A DNA stretch of 16,216 nucleotides, taken from positions 1 to 16,216 of the forward strand of contig CAZUWF010000040.1 in NCBI GenBank assembly GCA_964624065.1, written 5' to 3'. This DNA comes from UBA7960 sp964624065. GTDB lineage: Bacteria; Bacteroidota; Bacteroidia; Bacteroidales; UBA7960. Position 1 is the stretch's first letter, and the number at the start of each line of letters is the position of its first letter. Made by a program: the position numbers and the translations under genes. Below are positions 5,187 to 14,892 of this stretch, piece by piece. The notes below the pieces were generated by a model, which saw only the letters and a program-made list of their open reading frames with translations, had not been told where the DNA came from and did no database searches.

Positions 5187-7799
5187 ATGGAAAAAATCCT
5201 AAAAGCTGTTAAGAAAAATTTGGTAATCGTTTTCCTGTTTGTTTCATTATTTTCGACAAGCGGACAAAAAATCACCCCTCCGTCTGCCTTCTACGGATTC
5301 AACCCTGGCGATGACCAGAAATTGATTGGCTACAATGGGCTAATGGACTATATGGCCTTACTGGAGAAAGAATCAGGTATGGTTCGGGTAATTCCGGTCG
5401 GTAAAACCGAGATGGGCCAAACAATGCACTTGGTGTTCGTTTCAAGTTCGGAGAATATCAAGAATCTCGAAAGCTTGCGAAAAATTAACAAGAGGCTTGC
5501 CCTTGACCCAAAAATTCCGGATGAAGAGCGTCGAGACCTTATTTCAAAAGGAAAGGCATTTGTGTTTGCAACATTGAGCATGCACTCGGCCGAACTTGGA
5601 CCAGGGCAGTCGTCGCCAATTATGGCATACCAACTTATCACCGATCCCAATCTTAAACCATTTCTCAACGAGGTGGTTTTTATGATGACCCCTTCGAGCA
5701 ATCCCGATGGTCTGGATATGATTGTGGATCACTACAACAAGTACATTGGCACCCCATACGAGGGTAGCAATTTGCCGGGCGTTTATCACAAGTACATAGG
5801 GCACAACATAAATCGTGACTACATTTCCTTGCTGATGAAAGAAAACCAGGTAATTGCGGATGTTTACAATAAAACCTGGCATCCGCATATACTACTCGAC
5901 AAGCACCAGATGGGTATGAACGGCCCAAGGTATTTCGTGCCGCCAAACCACGACCCCATTGCACAAAACATTGACGAAGCTCTGTGGAATTGGAGTTGGG
6001 TTATTGGTTCAAATATGGCGCGAGATATGGCCGCCAAGGGATTGACTGGGGTGAGCCAACAGTACGTTTTTGACAATTACTGGCCCGGCTCAACCGAGAC
6101 CAGCCTGTGGAAAAACGTTATCAGCCTGCTTACCGAAGCCGCAAGCACTAGGCTTGGAAGCCCCGTATTCATCGAACCAAACGAACTGCGAGGTGGAAGC
6201 GGACTTGCCGACTACAAGAAAAGCATAAACATGCCCGCACCCTGGCCGGGTGGGTGGTGGAAGCTGGGCGATATTGTTGAGTACGAAATTGAGTCAACAT
6301 ACTCGGCCATTCGGACAGCCGCTAGGCAAAAGGACGAAATACTGCGAAGCCTCAACGACCTGGTGCGAAAGGAGGTTAATCTTGGCTTAACCACACCCCC
6401 ATACTACTACCTTATTTCTGCCAAACAACATGATCCCAGCGAGTTGATCAGAATGTTGCTGCTTCTCGAAAGGCACGGAATTAATCTCTTCAAACTTGAT
6501 CGAGAGGTGGTTATTGACGGTAAAGTTTTTTACCAAGGAGATTTCGTTATCCCAATGTCGCAACCTTTCAGGCCGTTTATTAAAGAAGTGTTGGAGTTGC
6601 AGGAGTACCCGGTGCGAAGGTATTCCCCAGGAGGAGAAATGATCATGCCCTACGATATTACATCTTGGTCGCTTCCGCTTAATTTTGGAATGAAAATTTT
6701 TGAGGTTAATGCCAACCAACAGGTTTTGAACGGTAATTACTCTCAATATAAAGTTAGCGAAATGGGAAAGGCCTTCGATAAAAACCAAATCGGCTTTATG
6801 ATTTTCAGCGGCCAAAATAACGAGAGTTTCAAAATTGCATTTAAGGCTCTTGCCGAAAAAATTCCCGTTTTTAGAAGCAACCAAGAGATGGTGGTTGACG
6901 ATAAAACCATTCCCGCGGGCAGCTTTTTGATTGAAATTGCAAATAGAAATAGCAGTAAGGTCCAAAAAATTCTTGAAGTGGCTACCGTACAGCCCTCTTT
7001 TATAAAACCAAAACCCGAAGGGTTAAAGAAAGTAACTATGCCGCGGATCGCCCTTGTTGAAACTTTCCTTCACGATATGGATGGCGGCTGGACCAGATTT
7101 TTGTTCGACACCTATGGAATACCTTATACAGTACTGAGACCAGGCCAGATCAAGGATTTCAACCTCACCAAGGAATTCGACAAAATTGTGTTTCCTGATA
7201 TGGGCAGTGGGGCAATAATGCAAGGAGGAAGTGCAAGGGGCGATGATTACTCAAACCCGTTTTTACCACCAGGTTACGCCACTGGTATGGGTACCGATGG
7301 CTGGCAAAAGGTTTTGGAATTCATCCAGAACGGAGGTGTGGTAATTTCGTGGGGAAGGTCTATTGACCTATTTACAGGACAGATGAATCCCGGCAAGGAA
7401 CAACAAAATTTTAGATTTCCGATTAGCAACCAATCTCGTACGCTGGCAGGACAAGGGCTAATCATACCCGGCACGCACCTGAAAGTACAATTGCTCGAAA
7501 ACCATCCAATAACAATGGGAATGCCAGAGAAAGTTGCTGTTTTCCAGAATACAACTAACGCAATTCAAACATCAATTCCTACACATGACATGGAAAGGAG
7601 GGTTATTGGAAGATTCGCACCCGACAATGTTCTTCTCAGTGGATACGCCGACAAAATTAACTTGGTGGAAAATATGCCTGCCCTGGTTTGGCTGCAAAAG
7701 GGAAAAGGGCAGGTGGTGCTTTTTACCTTTAATCCAAATTTTCGAGGGTCAACACCCGCTACTTTAAAACTTGTTTTCAACTCGCTGTTAATCAATTAG
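5187..7799 (+). CDS. Secreted M14-family zinc carboxypeptidase-like protein, copy 1 (870 aa)
   Basis: The N-terminus has a basic stretch then a hydrophobic core (about residues 12-24), so it is probably exported by a signal peptide ending near STSGQ. Residues about 30-370 form an M14 metallocarboxypeptidase domain: zinc ligands H133 and E136 in HSAE, and the likely third ligand H240 in DKH. SSNPDG (171-175) and NRD (209-211) are substrate-binding motifs of the family, and E317 in TEAAS is the general base. All key residues are present, so activity is expected, probably on peptides outside the cytoplasm. The domain at about 615-870 begins KVTMPRIALVETF and looks like a flavodoxin/glutamine-amidotransferase-like fold. 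It has no catalytic Cys; the whole protein contains no cysteine. The next gene is a close tandem paralogue 33 bp downstream. Substrate unknown. Confidence 0.88.
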   Translation: MEKILKAVKKNLVIVFLFVSLFSTSGQKITPPSAFYGFNPGDDQKLIGYNGLMDYMALLEKESGMVRVIPVGKTEMGQTMHLVFVSSSENIKNLESLRKINKRLALDPKIPDEERRDLISKGKAFVFATLSMHSAELGPGQSSPIMAYQLITDPNLKPFLNEVVFMMTPSSNPDGLDMIVDHYNKYIGTPYEGSNLPGVYHKYIGHNINRDYISLLMKENQVIADVYNKTWHPHILLDKHQMGMNGPRYFVPPNHDPIAQNIDEALWNWSWVIGSNMARDMAAKGLTGVSQQYVFDNYWPGSTETSLWKNVISLLTEAASTRLGSPVFIEPNELRGGSGLADYKKSINMPAPWPGGWWKLGDIVEYEIESTYSAIRTAARQKDEILRSLNDLVRKEVNLGLTTPPYYYLISAKQHDPSELIRMLLLLERHGINLFKLDREVVIDGKVFYQGDFVIPMSQPFRPFIKEVLELQEYPVRRYSPGGEMIMPYDITSWSLPLNFGMKIFEVNANQQVLNGNYSQYKVSEMGKAFDKNQIGFMIFSGQNNESFKIAFKALAEKIPVFRSNQEMVVDDKTIPAGSFLIEIANRNSSKVQKILEVATVQPSFIKPKPEGLKKVTMPRIALVETFLHDMDGGWTRFLFDTYGIPYTVLRPGQIKDFNLTKEFDKIVFPDMGSGAIMQGGSARGDDYSNPFLPPGYATGMGTDGWQKVLEFIQNGGVVISWGRSIDLFTGQMNPGKEQQNFRFPISNQSRTLAGQGLIIPGTHLKVQLLENHPITMGMPEKVAVFQNTTNAIQTSIPTHDMERRVIGRFAPDNVLLSGYADKINLVENMPALVWLQKGKGQVVLFTFNPNFRGSTPATLKLVFNSLLIN

Positions 7800-7832
7800 T
7801 AAATTCCCGAAGAGAGGTAAAATACAAAATCT

Positions 7833-10448
7833 ATGAAAAAAACACTTTTCTCGTTAGTAGGCTTGCTATTGGCATGGGTTTCCTTTTCTGGCGATTTGAA
7901 GCCTGTTACTTCTCCAAAAACCTTCTTTGGTTACGAACCAGGAGCCGACCGAAAGCTAATTAAATACCAATCATTGGTAGATTACTTCAATCTTCTTGAC
8001 AAAGAATCTGAGATGGTCAAAATTGAACAAATCGGAGTGTCGGAGCTTGGGGTGCCCATTTATATGGCATTTATTTCAACGGCAGAAAACATTTACCGCC
8101 TACCCGAATTGAAATCTATAAACCAAAGACTTGCTTTGGATGGAAAAATACCTGCCCTTGAACGAGACTACTTGATTTCCAAGGGAAAAACCTTTGTAAT
8201 GTTCACGCTGTCAATGCACTCCACCGAAACAGCACCTTCGCAGGCGGCACCGCTAATGGCCTACAACCTGATAACCGGAATTGATCCGGAGGCCACCGAA
8301 AACTTATCTGAAGTGGTAACCATGATGGTAATTAGCAGCAATCCTGATGGGCACGATATGATAGTTGACCATTACAACAAGTACCTGGGAACCATCTACG
8401 AGGGTAGCAACCTGCCTGGTGTTTATCACAAGTACGTGGGCCATAACATAAACCGAGACTTCATTTCGTTGCTAATGAAGGAAAACAAGGCTGTTTCAAA
8501 CATTTACAGTAACGTTTGGTTTCCCCAAATCCTTGTTGACAAGCACCAAATGCATTTGAATGGCCCAAGGTATTACGTGCCACCAAACCATGACCCCATT
8601 GCCGAAAACATTGACGAAACAATATGGGTATGGAATTGGGTATTGGGTTCAAACATGACAAGAGATATGACAGCGAGGGGACTTAAAGGAATTAGCCAGA
8701 AATACCTTTTCGATTTCTACTGGCCAGGTCCCACCAAAACTAGCGCCTGGAAAAACATCATAAGCTTGTTGACCGAGGCGGCAAGCGTGCAATTGGCATC
8801 TCCGGTATTTATTGAACCTAATGAATTGCGCGGAGGCAAGGGGCTGCCTGATTACAAAAAGAGCATAAATTTTCCGGTACCCTGGGAGGGTGGTTGGTGG
8901 CACCTTTCTGATATTGTGCAGTACGAAGTTGAATCAACCTACTCAATAATTAAGTCGGCAGGAAGGCAAAAGGTTGACTTCTTGACCAGCTTAAACAATC
9001 TTGTATCGAAAGAAATAGAAAAAGGCAAAAGCGAACCGCCTTATTATTTCGTGATTCCACAAGAACAGCACGACAAGGGAAACCTGAAAAAAATGATTTC
9101 GCTGCTAAATGAGCACGGCGTTAAGGTGCATAAACTTGAAAACGATGTAATCAACCAAGGAAGGAAGTTTGACAAAGGCGATTTCGTAATATCTCTTGCT
9201 CAGCCATTCAGGCCTTTCATTAAGGAAATAATGGAGCCTCAAAAGTACCCGGTAAGAAGGTATAGCCCTGGTGGTGAGATAATTATGCCATATGATATTA
9301 CGTCTTGGAGCTTGCCTTTGAATTTTGGCCTCAATGCACTGGAGATTAACACAAATCCCCAGATTTTTACTGGTAACCTTACTAAGGTGGAATTTCCCTT
9401 AGAAACTATGGTGATACCGGAAACATCCACAGGTTATTTCCTTTTTAACGGTCAATTCAATGAAAGTTACAAGCTATCTTTCAAAGCTTTGGCCAATGGC
9501 TTCGAAGTTTGGCGTTCAGAAAGCGAAATTTTTTATCAAAATCAATCCATACCTGGCGGTAGTTTTGTAATGTCTATTTCGGCCAGAGTTAAAGATTTCC
9601 TCAAAGGTATTGCCCAAGAAGTAAACATTAACCCTGAAGTTTTGAGCCAAATACCGGATGGTTTTCACAAGGTTAGGATTCCAAAGATAGCCCTTGTTGA
9701 ATCATGGTTGCATGATATGGATGCCGGATGGACGCGATTTCTTTTCGACACCTACGGGATACCTTACACCGTTCTGCGGCCAGGCGACATTGCATCCGAC
9801 CAGCTTTCACAAAATTTCGATGTTGTGATTTTCCCCGATATGGGTCGCAACCAATTGATGATGTCAGCACCCTCGGGCGAAGGTGATTTCACACCTCCAT
9901 TTTACCCCCCTCAATACCTTAAGGGTATTGGCAATGAAGGATGGCAAAACATTCTGGAATTCATCCAAAATGGAGGAAGGGCTATTTCTTGGGGGAGTTC
10001 TATTGATCTGTTTACGGGTAAAATGGAACCCAAAGCACCTACCCAATCGTTCCGATTTCCAATAAGCAATGTGGCTGCAAGCCTTCGAAACAAGGGGTTG
10101 AACATTCCAGGCTCGCATCTTGCCCTATACTTGGCACAAAACCACCCACTAACTCTTGGGATGCCACGAAGCATTGCGGTCTTTCATCGGGCTAATGTGG
10201 TTTTAGAAACCAGCATACCAACTCACGATATTGACAGAAGGGTAATTGGTCGCTTCCCGCCAAAGGATATTCTAATAAGTGGTTATGCCGAAAACATTTC
10301 CCTGCTCGAAAGCAAACCTGCAATGGTTTTGATAGAAAAGGGTAAGGGTCAGGTGGTGCTATTCTCCTTCGTGCCAAACTTCAGGGGAGCAACATCAACA
10401 TCGCACAAGTTGATCTTCAACTCCTTGCTTTGGAATACCAGTAAATAA
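7833..10448 (+). CDS. Secreted M14-family zinc carboxypeptidase-like protein, copy 2 (871 aa)
   Basis: This is a tandem paralogue of the preceding gene, collinear over its full length with long near-identical blocks (for example around GSNLPGVYHKY and FLFDTYGIPYTVLRPG). A signal peptide is likely (MKKTLFSLVGLLLAWVSFSG). M14 residues are kept: H129 and E132 in HSTE, N170 in SSNPDG, N207-R208-D209, H238 in DKH, and E315 in TEAAS. The C-terminal amidotransferase-like domain is also kept, again with no cysteine anywhere. Differences near the active site, such as HSTETAPSQ for HSAELGPGQ and DKHQMHLNG for DKHQMGMNG, suggest different substrate preference (inference). The 33-bp spacer has no terminator or promoter I can see, so co-transcription with copy 1 is likely. 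It ends convergently with the ammonia-lyase gene, and no clear terminator is visible in the 114 bp between them. Confidence 0.88.
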   Translation: MKKTLFSLVGLLLAWVSFSGDLKPVTSPKTFFGYEPGADRKLIKYQSLVDYFNLLDKESEMVKIEQIGVSELGVPIYMAFISTAENIYRLPELKSINQRLALDGKIPALERDYLISKGKTFVMFTLSMHSTETAPSQAAPLMAYNLITGIDPEATENLSEVVTMMVISSNPDGHDMIVDHYNKYLGTIYEGSNLPGVYHKYVGHNINRDFISLLMKENKAVSNIYSNVWFPQILVDKHQMHLNGPRYYVPPNHDPIAENIDETIWVWNWVLGSNMTRDMTARGLKGISQKYLFDFYWPGPTKTSAWKNIISLLTEAASVQLASPVFIEPNELRGGKGLPDYKKSINFPVPWEGGWWHLSDIVQYEVESTYSIIKSAGRQKVDFLTSLNNLVSKEIEKGKSEPPYYFVIPQEQHDKGNLKKMISLLNEHGVKVHKLENDVINQGRKFDKGDFVISLAQPFRPFIKEIMEPQKYPVRRYSPGGEIIMPYDITSWSLPLNFGLNALEINTNPQIFTGNLTKVEFPLETMVIPETSTGYFLFNGQFNESYKLSFKALANGFEVWRSESEIFYQNQSIPGGSFVMSISARVKDFLKGIAQEVNINPEVLSQIPDGFHKVRIPKIALVESWLHDMDAGWTRFLFDTYGIPYTVLRPGDIASDQLSQNFDVVIFPDMGRNQLMMSAPSGEGDFTPPFYPPQYLKGIGNEGWQNILEFIQNGGRAISWGSSIDLFTGKMEPKAPTQSFRFPISNVAASLRNKGLNIPGSHLALYLAQNHPLTLGMPRSIAVFHRANVVLETSIPTHDIDRRVIGRFPPKDILISGYAENISLLESKPAMVLIEKGKGQVVLFSFVPNFRGATSTSHKLIFNSLLWNTSK

Positions 10449-10562
10449 TAATCATCAACCGCAAAAAATAATCTTCCTGTCATTGAGGGCTATTGAAGCA
10501 GTAAAAATCAAAAAAGAGCATTTGTCCAACCCCAAATCGGCTAAAGCCAATAATTCGCCAAT

Positions 10563-12101
10563 CTATTCCAAACTACCGAGGAGGTTTTCAACCTCGCTGA
10601 GAATTTCGCAGGACTTCACCAGTGCCTTCATTGCATTGTGGTCGGGATACAATGGGCGGTCAATGTCGAGATAATCGACGTACTTTCGGATGACCTCCCG
10701 TGCCTTGTTAGTTCCCTTTCCGTAAAGGTAGGGAGTTTCGTACTTCTCGCGCAAGTCGAGGGCTTGTGCCCCCGCCATAAACTCAATTCCAAGCACACCA
10801 TAGGCATTGTCCATAATTTGGATGTTTTTTATGGCAGTATTCATCCCCATCGAAACAAAATCCTCTTGATCGGCAGCGGCGGGTATTGATTGTATTGAAG
10901 CCGGCATTGAGAGAATTCGTTGTTCTACTATCTGCATATCGGCTGTGTATTGGCTCAACATCAAACCCGAAAACATTCCGGCACCCTTTGTTAGGAATGG
11001 AGGTAACCCTACACTTAGAGCAGGATTATTTAACCTGTTCATTCGTCTTTCTGACAAAACACTCACCATAGTAATAGCAGCACTCATCATATCCATCGGC
11101 AGGCAAACCGGTGATCCTTGGAAGTTAGCTCCCGACAACTGGAGGTTTTCATTCGGGAAGAAAATCGGGTTGTCCCCTACCCCATTTAGCTCAATTTCAA
11201 CTTGTTGACGGGCAAATTTCAAAGCATCGTGAGCAGCACCGATAACTTGAGGGGTAGAACGCATCGAATAAGCATCTTGCACTTTTACTTTCAACCTCTT
11301 TTCGGCCAAATCGCCGCCAGCCGCTACCAATCTTATTGCCCTCGCACTTCTAATTGCACCTTCAAAACCTCGCACCTCGTGGATCTTGTGATTGTAGGGA
11401 CCAAGATTTGCCTTGAGGGCCTCCAGTGACATGGCACAGGCAATTTCAGCTTGCTTTAGCCAATTGTTCATATCAAACAAGGTAATGGCACTCATTGCAG
11501 TAAGCACGTTTGAGCCATTTATTGTGGCCAGGCCATCGCGGGCTTGCAATCCTGGTACTTCTATACCCGCCCGTTCAAATGCCACCTTACCGGCAAGAAG
11601 CTCCCCCTTGTAAAATGCGTGCCCCTCACCCATCATCAAGAGGGCGATTTGCGACATTGGTGAAAGGTCGCCGCAGGCACCAACAGAACCCTTATCGCAA
11701 ACGTAAGGAGTTACACCCTTGTTGAGCATCTCCACCAAGGTCAACGTAATCTCCGGCCTGCAGCCAGAATTGCCGTGAGCGTGGACATTGATCCTACCAA
11801 GCATGGCACCCCTTACAAATTCTTCGGCAAGCGCATCGCCAATGCCGGCTGCGTGGTTGTATATTAAATACCTTTGAAAATCCTTGACCTGATCATCGTT
11901 GAGGATGATTTCCGAAAATTCACCTATTCCGGTGTTTACCCCGTACATAATTTCCCTGGCAACGATTTTTTCCTCGAGCATTGCCCTGCATTTCTTAATC
12001 CTCTCGAGTGCCTCAGGATGAAGTTCAACCATTTCATAATGTCGAGATACCTTTACCACCTCTTCAATGGTTAGGTTTTTTCCGGTTATTGCAAGTGCCA
12101 T
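10563..12101 (-). CDS. hutH: MIO-family aromatic amino acid / histidine ammonia-lyase, with Cys at the MIO position (512 aa)
   Basis: Family enzymes eliminate ammonia from histidine or an aromatic amino acid, using an MIO group made autocatalytically from Ala-Ser-Gly. The length and numbering follow Pseudomonas histidine ammonia-lyase closely: Y53 in MYGVNTG, H83 in NHAAGIG, N195 in INGSN, Y278 and R281 in DAYSMRS, F327 in NFQGS, E413 in DQEDF. The MIO triad reads A142-C143-G144 within GSVGACGDLSPMSQ, so the usual Ser is Cys. The TGC codon is at 11673-11675 on this strand. H83 favours a histidase-like pocket, but N before it and F415 where histidases have His make the substrate uncertain. No other histidine-degradation gene is nearby. 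It is the last gene of a minus-strand run, 42 bp after the YfhO gene. The symbol is by family resemblance only. Confidence 0.85.
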   Translation of the reverse strand: MALAITGKNLTIEEVVKVSRHYEMVELHPEALERIKKCRAMLEEKIVAREIMYGVNTGIGEFSEIILNDDQVKDFQRYLIYNHAAGIGDALAEEFVRGAMLGRINVHAHGNSGCRPEITLTLVEMLNKGVTPYVCDKGSVGACGDLSPMSQIALLMMGEGHAFYKGELLAGKVAFERAGIEVPGLQARDGLATINGSNVLTAMSAITLFDMNNWLKQAEIACAMSLEALKANLGPYNHKIHEVRGFEGAIRSARAIRLVAAGGDLAEKRLKVKVQDAYSMRSTPQVIGAAHDALKFARQQVEIELNGVGDNPIFFPNENLQLSGANFQGSPVCLPMDMMSAAITMVSVLSERRMNRLNNPALSVGLPPFLTKGAGMFSGLMLSQYTADMQIVEQRILSMPASIQSIPAAADQEDFVSMGMNTAIKNIQIMDNAYGVLGIEFMAGAQALDLREKYETPYLYGKGTNKAREVIRKYVDYLDIDRPLYPDHNAMKALVKSCEILSEVENLLGSLE

Positions 12102-12143
12102 AGTAAAATGATTCGTTTGTTAAATTAAAAACTTGGTGAAAGA

Positions 12144-14609
12144 TTATTTCCTTATCCTGAACATTCCTGGCTTAATTTCATTGACAATCACGAGCAACGA
12201 AACAATCACCAACAAAAAGCTGAAAGCCATTGCTATATTTCCCCCTGTGTAATACTGCTGTGGACGGAATTCGAAAACAATCTCGCCTTGGCCGGCCGGA
12301 ACTGTCAATGCCCTCAAGATGTAGTTGGCCCTGAAATGCTCCTTTTTGATTCCGTTGATGGTAGCAATCCAACCATCGGGGTAAAAGATCTCTGAGAAAA
12401 TTGCAATCTGGGGTGTGGAAGTGTTGTAGTTGTAAACCAATTTATTGGGCTTGTACTTTGTAAGCCTAATGCTTGCAATGGTATCATTTGCAAATGGCGT
12501 TTCTGCCACAAATCTTGAAAAATCTTCGTGAACTACAGCGATTGTGGCAGGGTCAAAATCATTGAGCGCCTTGATCTCATCATCTGCACTTGCCACAAGT
12601 TTTGTTTCTGCAACAAACCAAGCGTTTCCGAGTGCTGTGGGATTTGGGACAGCAATTGGCTGCTTTGATTCGTCTGGAAATATGAAATACTTGGTATTTA
12701 GCATATTAAACACGCTCATATTCCCCTTTGAAAGATGAAAGTCGATCAAATCTTGGTAGCGCTGCAATTTGGCACCATGGTAACCGCCTAATGATTTATG
12801 AAACCACGAAGTGGAAGTATCGTTGAAAGGATCCACCAGGCCCGAGCGGTTGAAAACCCTGAAATGGGGATCGGGGTCTTGCAAGATAGCCTTATCAGCC
12901 ATAGTCGGTGTAAAAGGATTCTCCACCTGCCTTCGCAGTTTGAAATTGCTTTGGTTGAGGTACCTTTTGCTAATCGGCCACATATCTGCCACTACCAAAA
13001 CTGCCACCACTAATACCAAAAACAAGGCTTTAATTTTCTTTGATAAAAAAAGCCACACTGCCGCTGCTGCAAGACCACCAAAAACTACACTCCTTATGGC
13101 ATCGGCCCGGAAAATAACAATTCGGGCATCTTGGAGATTGGAAACAAACAGGTTTAAATTGGCAACATCGCCTGGTTTCTGTTCCGCAAGTTGTGCAATT
13201 TGAGCATTCTCCAAGGCACTCGTGAAACTAAAGAAAGTGGTTGGCAGCAAGTAAAACAATAGGCTTACGCCGGAAGTAAGCCCCAAGGCAATAAAAAACT
13301 CCTTTCCTTTTACCTTTATCAATCCAGGTTCTTTTACAAGTTTGTTTAAACCAAGGAATGCCAAGGTTGGAATTGCAAGCCCGGCAATAACCAAAGTCAT
13401 GGATACCGCCCTGAACTTGTTGTAACCAGGCACGAAATCAATAAAAAATTCTGTTAGGGGCATAAAGTTCTTTCCCCATGCAAGCATGAGTGAAAGAATG
13501 GTTGCCAAAAGCAATCCCCACTTTAACGGTCCCTTTATTAAAAACAATCCAAGGAAGAAGAAAAACAAAACCACCACACCAACGTAAACAGGCCCGGATG
13601 TAAATGGCTGATCGCCCCAGTATTGGTATTGTTGCGAGATTATACTCCTGTAATCGGGGTCAACCTTTTCGAGGGCCGCCCTGTTGTTGCCTATGACCGC
13701 GGTTGAGCCTCCTTGAATATTCGGTATCAAAAGCGAAAAACTTTCCGCCCTACCATAACTCCATTGGGTTATGTATTCCTTTTGCAATCCCTTTGCTGGC
13801 TTCCTATCTCCAATGGTGAGCTCAGAACCACCACGCATAGTTTCGGCTGTATAGGAATAAGTTCCCCAAAAATTTCCTAGATTTATACCAATGGCAATTA
13901 GCAAAGCCGCAAACAATAATCCCGAGCTTTTCGCCAAATTGCCAAATTTACGTTCCATAATTTGCTTGAAAAACTCCAGTACCACCCAAATCAAAACGAT
14001 TATTGCCAGGTAATAGGTAATTTGGAGGTGGTTGGCCCTGAGTTGCAAACCCATGAAAATTGCAAAGAGCAAGGCACCTAGCAGCTTTCTGCCCCTAAAG
14101 GTATAAATGATGGAAGCCAGCACGGGAGCCATGTAACCAATGGCCAGCGCCTTTGTATTGTGCCCCGCCGCAATTATTATGAAATTGTACGACGAAAACG
14201 CGAAGGCAATAGCCCCCACCATTGCAATGTACGGATTTACTCTCAAAAGAAGCAGCAATATGAAAAACCCTACCAAATACAAGAAAAGCATATTGACGGG
14301 GCTGGGAAGCCCAAGAGTAAAAACCTTGTGGAAGAAATTGGCAATGTTGTTTGACCAATAAGTGGATATTTGGAACGAAGGCATCCCGCCAAACATCGAA
14401 TTTGTCCACAATGGCTCGTGCCCGGTTTGTTCACGGTAATCAAAAATCTCCTTTGACATTCCCTGCCACTTGGCAATATCTGACTGGAAAAGCAATTTTC
14501 CCTCAAGCAAAGGGGAAAAATGGGCAAAGGAAAGCACAAGAAACAAAACCACTGCCGCAATGTATGGTGTCAATTTGTAAATTGTTTCCTTTAAATTTAC
14601 TTTTGGCAT
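12144..14609 (-). CDS. YfhO-family polytopic membrane protein (821 aa)
   Basis: This is a large inner-membrane protein with many hydrophobic segments. One lies near residues 14-30, several run through the first two thirds, and a last one sits just before the C-terminus (NIAMAFSFLLVIVSLLVIV). A long soluble stretch of about 540-790 lies between the last two groups. The first extracytoplasmic loop carries FQSDIAKWQG (D44), the kind of loop Asp seen in GT-C glycosyltransferases, to which YfhO proteins are related. This fits transfer of sugars from a lipid carrier to an envelope polymer or protein, but no substrate can be read. The gene starts 19 bp after the DUF4834 gene, with an A-rich leader and no Shine-Dalgarno, and precedes the ammonia-lyase gene by 42 bp. 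A single transcript is likely. Confidence 0.9.
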   Translation of the reverse strand: MPKVNLKETIYKLTPYIAAVVLFLVLSFAHFSPLLEGKLLFQSDIAKWQGMSKEIFDYREQTGHEPLWTNSMFGGMPSFQISTYWSNNIANFFHKVFTLGLPSPVNMLFLYLVGFFILLLLLRVNPYIAMVGAIAFAFSSYNFIIIAAGHNTKALAIGYMAPVLASIIYTFRGRKLLGALLFAIFMGLQLRANHLQITYYLAIIVLIWVVLEFFKQIMERKFGNLAKSSGLLFAALLIAIGINLGNFWGTYSYTAETMRGGSELTIGDRKPAKGLQKEYITQWSYGRAESFSLLIPNIQGGSTAVIGNNRAALEKVDPDYRSIISQQYQYWGDQPFTSGPVYVGVVVLFFFFLGLFLIKGPLKWGLLLATILSLMLAWGKNFMPLTEFFIDFVPGYNKFRAVSMTLVIAGLAIPTLAFLGLNKLVKEPGLIKVKGKEFFIALGLTSGVSLLFYLLPTTFFSFTSALENAQIAQLAEQKPGDVANLNLFVSNLQDARIVIFRADAIRSVVFGGLAAAAVWLFLSKKIKALFLVLVVAVLVVADMWPISKRYLNQSNFKLRRQVENPFTPTMADKAILQDPDPHFRVFNRSGLVDPFNDTSTSWFHKSLGGYHGAKLQRYQDLIDFHLSKGNMSVFNMLNTKYFIFPDESKQPIAVPNPTALGNAWFVAETKLVASADDEIKALNDFDPATIAVVHEDFSRFVAETPFANDTIASIRLTKYKPNKLVYNYNTSTPQIAIFSEIFYPDGWIATINGIKKEHFRANYILRALTVPAGQGEIVFEFRPQQYYTGGNIAMAFSFLLVIVSLLVIVNEIKPGMFRIRK

Positions 14610-14628
14610 AGAATTTTTTTTTGAAAAA

Positions 14629-14889
14629 TTATTTGTGTTCGCCTTTTACCTCTTCAAAATCGGTGTATTCGCCTATCTTGTCAGAGTTGGGCTTTCCTTG
14701 CGATGTCCTTTTTATGGTTATGGTCATTTCCCCGTCCTTTTTTTGCTGCCTTTCGGCATAATTTGGATTGTCCCTGAAAAACCTATCCCTTGACCTCTTA
14801 ACGTACCAACGGACCAAAAAAGGCAAAATATAAGAGACTATGATGCGGAAGCAAATGTAAATTAGTAGGAGTGTAAGCAAAAATCTCAT
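14629..14889 (-). CDS. DUF4834-family small membrane protein (86 aa)
   Basis: A short protein with one N-terminal membrane segment (about residues 3-24, LLTLLLIYICFRIIVSYILP). A basic stretch follows (VRWYVKRSRDRFF), then a charged cytoplasmic tail ending in KIGEYTDFEEVKGE. That tail motif is characteristic of DUF4834, a small Bacteroidota family of unknown function. The positive charges after the membrane segment predict the N-terminus outside and the tail inside. It begins 3 bp after the C26 lipoprotein gene ends and stops 19 bp before the YfhO gene, so translation is probably coupled. No function is known. Confidence 0.85.
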   Translation of the reverse strand: MRFLLTLLLIYICFRIIVSYILPFLVRWYVKRSRDRFFRDNPNYAERQQKKDGEMTITIKRTSQGKPNSDKIGEYTDFEEVKGEHK

Positions 14890-14892
14890 TGG

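Noticed and set aside
6387..6965. Antisense ORF of 192 codons within the first M14 gene
   Set aside because: It is fully inside a well-supported gene on the other strand, has no recognisable motifs, and is best explained as a codon-usage shadow.
10449..10562. Terminator between the convergent M14 copy 2 and ammonia-lyase genes
   Set aside because: Only a weak GGCT/AGCC pairing near 10543-10552 was found, with no T-run on either strand. Nothing else is recognisable in this stretch.
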